From assembly GCF_900100255.1 (NCBI RefSeq), contig NZ_FMTS01000008.1:62001-126000 (forward strand): a stretch of 64,000 nucleotides of DNA, given 5' to 3'. This document shows positions 61,912 to 64,000 of the stretch, one piece after another. The notes under the pieces were generated by a model, which did not search any database, had not been told where the DNA came from, and saw nothing but the letters and a program-made list of their open reading frames with translations. Positions within the stretch are counted from its first letter, which is position 1. Each line of letters begins with the position of its first letter. The position numbers and the translations under genes are program-made. The DNA is from Asticcacaulis taihuensis (GTDB lineage: Bacteria; Pseudomonadota; Alphaproteobacteria; Caulobacterales; Caulobacteraceae).

Positions 61912-63216
61912 TTAGCCGTCAATCTGAGGTTCGCCGCCATAGGCTTTTTCCACCGCCAGGGACTGCCTGACGCCCGTGGCCAGCCACAGGCACAGCAGGG
62001 TGCAGACCGCCGCCACCAGGAAGGCCGCGCCGCTATAGACAACCGCGACGCCGGGCCGGGTTACCGCGGACAAGACATAGCCGAAGATCAGCGGCGCCAC
62101 GATATTGCCCATGGTGGTCAGGCTCATGTTCGAGCCCTGCAGGGTACCCTGTTCCTTCGGATCGACCTTGCTGCTCATCAGCGACTGGATATTGGGCATG
62201 GCCAGCCCCCCGAAACAGCCGATGGCTATAAAGCCGACAAAAACCTGCCAGTTCGGCGCCAGTCCGTAGGCGGTATAGGCGATCAGCGAGGCCCCGATAC
62301 CAATGTACATGGCCTTGCGTTCACCAATTCGCCTGGTGATCACGCCGGTCAGGCCGCCCTGCACAATAGCCGACAGAATGCCGACCACGGCCAGCATCAG
62401 CCCCACCTCGGTCGGTCCCCAGCCGAAACGATATCCGGCATAGAGCACCATGGTGGTCGGGAAGACGCTCTGGCCGAACATCAGCAGGAAGTACATCAGC
62501 GACAGGCGCATCACCTGTGCCGAACGCGCCAGGAATTTGATGGCGCCGATGGGATTGGCCGTATGGAAGCTGAACGGCTTGCGTTTGTCCTTTGGCAGCG
62601 ATTCTGGCAGGACAAACAGGCCATAGAGGAAGTTGCACAGGCTTAAGGCCGCGGCAAAAAAGAAGGGGTAATGGTGGTCACCATTGAACTGGATTGCGTC
62701 CCCCAGAAAATTAAAATGCAGGCCACCGCCCAGCACGCCGCCAAGGCTTGGCCCGACAACAAAACCGACACCGAAAGCCGCGCCCATCAGGCCGTAGACG
62801 CCGGCACGCTTTTCCGGCGGCGTGACATCGCTCATATAGGCATAGGCGGTCGAGATGCTGGCCGAGGTCATGCCGGAGATGATGCGGCCGATCAGCAGCC
62901 ACCACAGGCCCGGCGCCAGCGCCATGAACAGGAAATCGACCCCGGTGCCGAAGTTGGAGGCCAGTACGACCGGCCGCCGCCCGATGGCATCGGAAAGGCC
63001 GCCCTGCACTGGCGTGAAGAGGAACTGGGCCAGCCCCCAGGCGGCGCCGAAAATACCGGTCCACAGCCCCGCTTCCGAGACCGAACCGCCCAGGAAGCTC
63101 TTGATCAGGTTCGGCAGGACCGGGATGATCACCCCGATCGACAGCATATCGATAAAGACCGTCACCAGGATAAAGGCGGCGGCGGCTTTGCGGGGGGTAG
63201 CGGGCGTTTCCGGCAT
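61912..63216 (-). CDS. MFS transporter, TetA-like
   Basis: A 434-residue inner-membrane protein with 12 hydrophobic segments. FTPVQGGLSDAIGRRPVVLA is the MFS motif A between helices 2 and 3; GLMGAAFGVGFVVGPSLGGV is the antiporter motif C of helix 5. The whole resembles the Tet(A)-like branch (G-x-LSD-x-x-GRRPV). It probably exports a drug or metabolite; substrate not determined. No tetR-type regulator is adjacent. Confidence 0.9.
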   Translation of the reverse strand: MPETPATPRKAAAAFILVTVFIDMLSIGVIIPVLPNLIKSFLGGSVSEAGLWTGIFGAAWGLAQFLFTPVQGGLSDAIGRRPVVLASNFGTGVDFLFMALAPGLWWLLIGRIISGMTSASISTAYAYMSDVTPPEKRAGVYGLMGAAFGVGFVVGPSLGGVLGGGLHFNFLGDAIQFNGDHHYPFFFAAALSLCNFLYGLFVLPESLPKDKRKPFSFHTANPIGAIKFLARSAQVMRLSLMYFLLMFGQSVFPTTMVLYAGYRFGWGPTEVGLMLAVVGILSAIVQGGLTGVITRRIGERKAMYIGIGASLIAYTAYGLAPNWQVFVGFIAIGCFGGLAMPNIQSLMSSKVDPKEQGTLQGSNMSLTTMGNIVAPLIFGYVLSAVTRPGVAVVYSGAAFLVAAVCTLLCLWLATGVRQSLAVEKAYGGEPQIDG

Positions 63217-63296
63217 GTTCGGTCTTTCTGGTTGAGGCTTGTCATTACGCGAAATGACCGCGTTCCGCCAGTTACAAGACCTGTTGCCGGTTTCTG

Positions 63297-64000
63297 TCAG
63301 TAGAGCGCCGGTTTGAGCGGACCCAGTTTGCCGTCGTTTTGCTCGCCCTTGATACCCAGGAGCTTTGTTTCCAGCGAATAGACATCGACATTATCAAACG
63401 GCGCCAGTTTCACGCCCGGACGGATCGCCGGGCCATTGGCGATAAAAAGCGCCTGCATTTCCGGTGCCGACGGATCATAGCCATGACTGCCACCTTCCGG
63501 CTTCGGCATCCAGTTGTCCGTTGACGGGCCGATAATATAACCGCCGACATCCGCCAGGCAGGTGATTTCCGGCACTCGGCGATGATGACCGTATTGGAAG
63601 CGCGCCGGTATCTTCGCCTTGTGCCAGCACTGCATGTGGGCGGGCTTGTTCGTGATCAGCGCCTGATCGACCTCGGCCTCATGACCGGGTTTGGCATAGA
63701 GCCCCGCCACCTGCCCGCCGGTCACCAGATCATAGCTATCTTCCGGCAATATATCCGCCAGACGCACGAAGGTTTCCGGTCTGTGCTTGGCCATACCGTG
63801 ATCGGCCACAATGATGATATTGGTCTTGCCATAGAGGCCGCGCGCCTTGAGGCCATTCACCAGTTGGCCAATCGAGGTATCGACCTCGCGCCGCGCCGCA
63901 TCGACTTGCGGACTGCCTGGACCGAAATCATGGCCCTGGTGATCAACCTGCGAATAATAGAGCGTGATGGCGCCGGGGCGATCCGCCGCCGGCAGGTCAA
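63297..64000 (-). CDS. Nucleotide pyrophosphatase/phosphodiesterase (alkaline phosphatase superfamily), partial
   Basis: The C-terminal 234 residues or so of a larger enzyme; the gene continues beyond the right edge. YYSQVDHQGHDFGPGS contains the metal-binding Asp and His of the NPP family, IIVADHGMAKH the next Asp-His pair and GGSHGYDPSAPEMQALFIAN the last His. It hydrolyses phosphodiester or pyrophosphate bonds, usually outside the cytoplasm; the signal peptide cannot be seen in this window. Confidence 0.88.
   Translation of the reverse strand, partial: DLPAADRPGAITLYYSQVDHQGHDFGPGSPQVDAARREVDTSIGQLVNGLKARGLYGKTNIIIVADHGMAKHRPETFVRLADILPEDSYDLVTGGQVAGLYAKPGHEAEVDQALITNKPAHMQCWHKAKIPARFQYGHHRRVPEITCLADVGGYIIGPSTDNWMPKPEGGSHGYDPSAPEMQALFIANGPAIRPGVKLAPFDNVDVYSLETKLLGIKGEQNDGKLGPLKPALY

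Overview
The window looks like chromosome of a stalked alphaproteobacterium of the Caulobacteraceae, most likely Asticcacaulis. The strongest single clue is a spmX gene (48637-50964): a phage-type lysozyme domain with the catalytic Asp replaced by Leu, a very long Arg/Glu/Gln coiled-coil linker and two C-terminal membrane helices. The long-linker form of SpmX is typical of Asticcacaulis. Supporting signs are high GC, frequent 4-base ATGA/GTGA gene overlaps, and alphaproteobacterial families (UPF0262, DUF2948, DUF1489, a short RNase E/G next to yacG).

Layout. 1-700 is a frameshifted MocR-type regulator, followed by an ankyrin-repeat gene. 3.6-9.9 kb is a sulfate-uptake locus: Rrf2 regulator, YezD-like protein, OprP-like porin, sulfate-binding protein, CysT, CysW and CysA. 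9.9-11.5 kb is a graveyard of mobile DNA ending at tRNA-Phe: IS3 orfB and orfA pieces, a helicase scrap and a tyrosine-recombinase C-terminus. 11.7-17.3 kb is housekeeping: infA-maf-RNase E/G-yacG, an outer-membrane protein, UPF0262, and murA with DUF2948. tRNA-Thr at 17.4 kb is followed by a phage-like pair: a holin-like protein and a DUF2793 protein carrying seven 44-residue repeats. 20-25 kb holds an EEP-family nuclease or phosphatase, rlmJ and an aspartokinase-homoserine dehydrogenase fusion without ACT domains.

27.5-30 kb is a methionine unit. A sigma70-like promoter leads directly into a SAM-I-type riboswitch, then a metX-type homoserine acyltransferase and a metB-type PLP enzyme. Together with the aspartokinase-homoserine dehydrogenase fusion and the sulfate importer, the window supplies both homoserine and sulfur for methionine synthesis. 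31.9-32.9 kb is the divergent ohr/ohrR pair with a 20-bp inverted-repeat operator. 33-48.6 kb is a mix of secreted enzymes (GH51 arabinofuranosidase, M23 and M28 peptidases, a cytochrome c-sugar dehydrogenase lipoprotein), rRNA modification, AlkB, CinA, SfsA, a short MprF, panC and a cyclic-nucleotide/patatin protein. After spmX come mgtE, tRNA-Leu(GAG), an orphan fliN-like gene, lipB, DUF805 genes with a duplicated gene tail, an RluA-family enzyme, rarA, an M61 peptidase, a lipoprotein HtrA protease, a Tet-like MFS transporter and a nucleotide pyrophosphatase cut by the window edge.

Start codons were chosen from Shine-Dalgarno spacing and family alignment from memory. No database search was possible, so family names rest on motifs that can be read in the translations.
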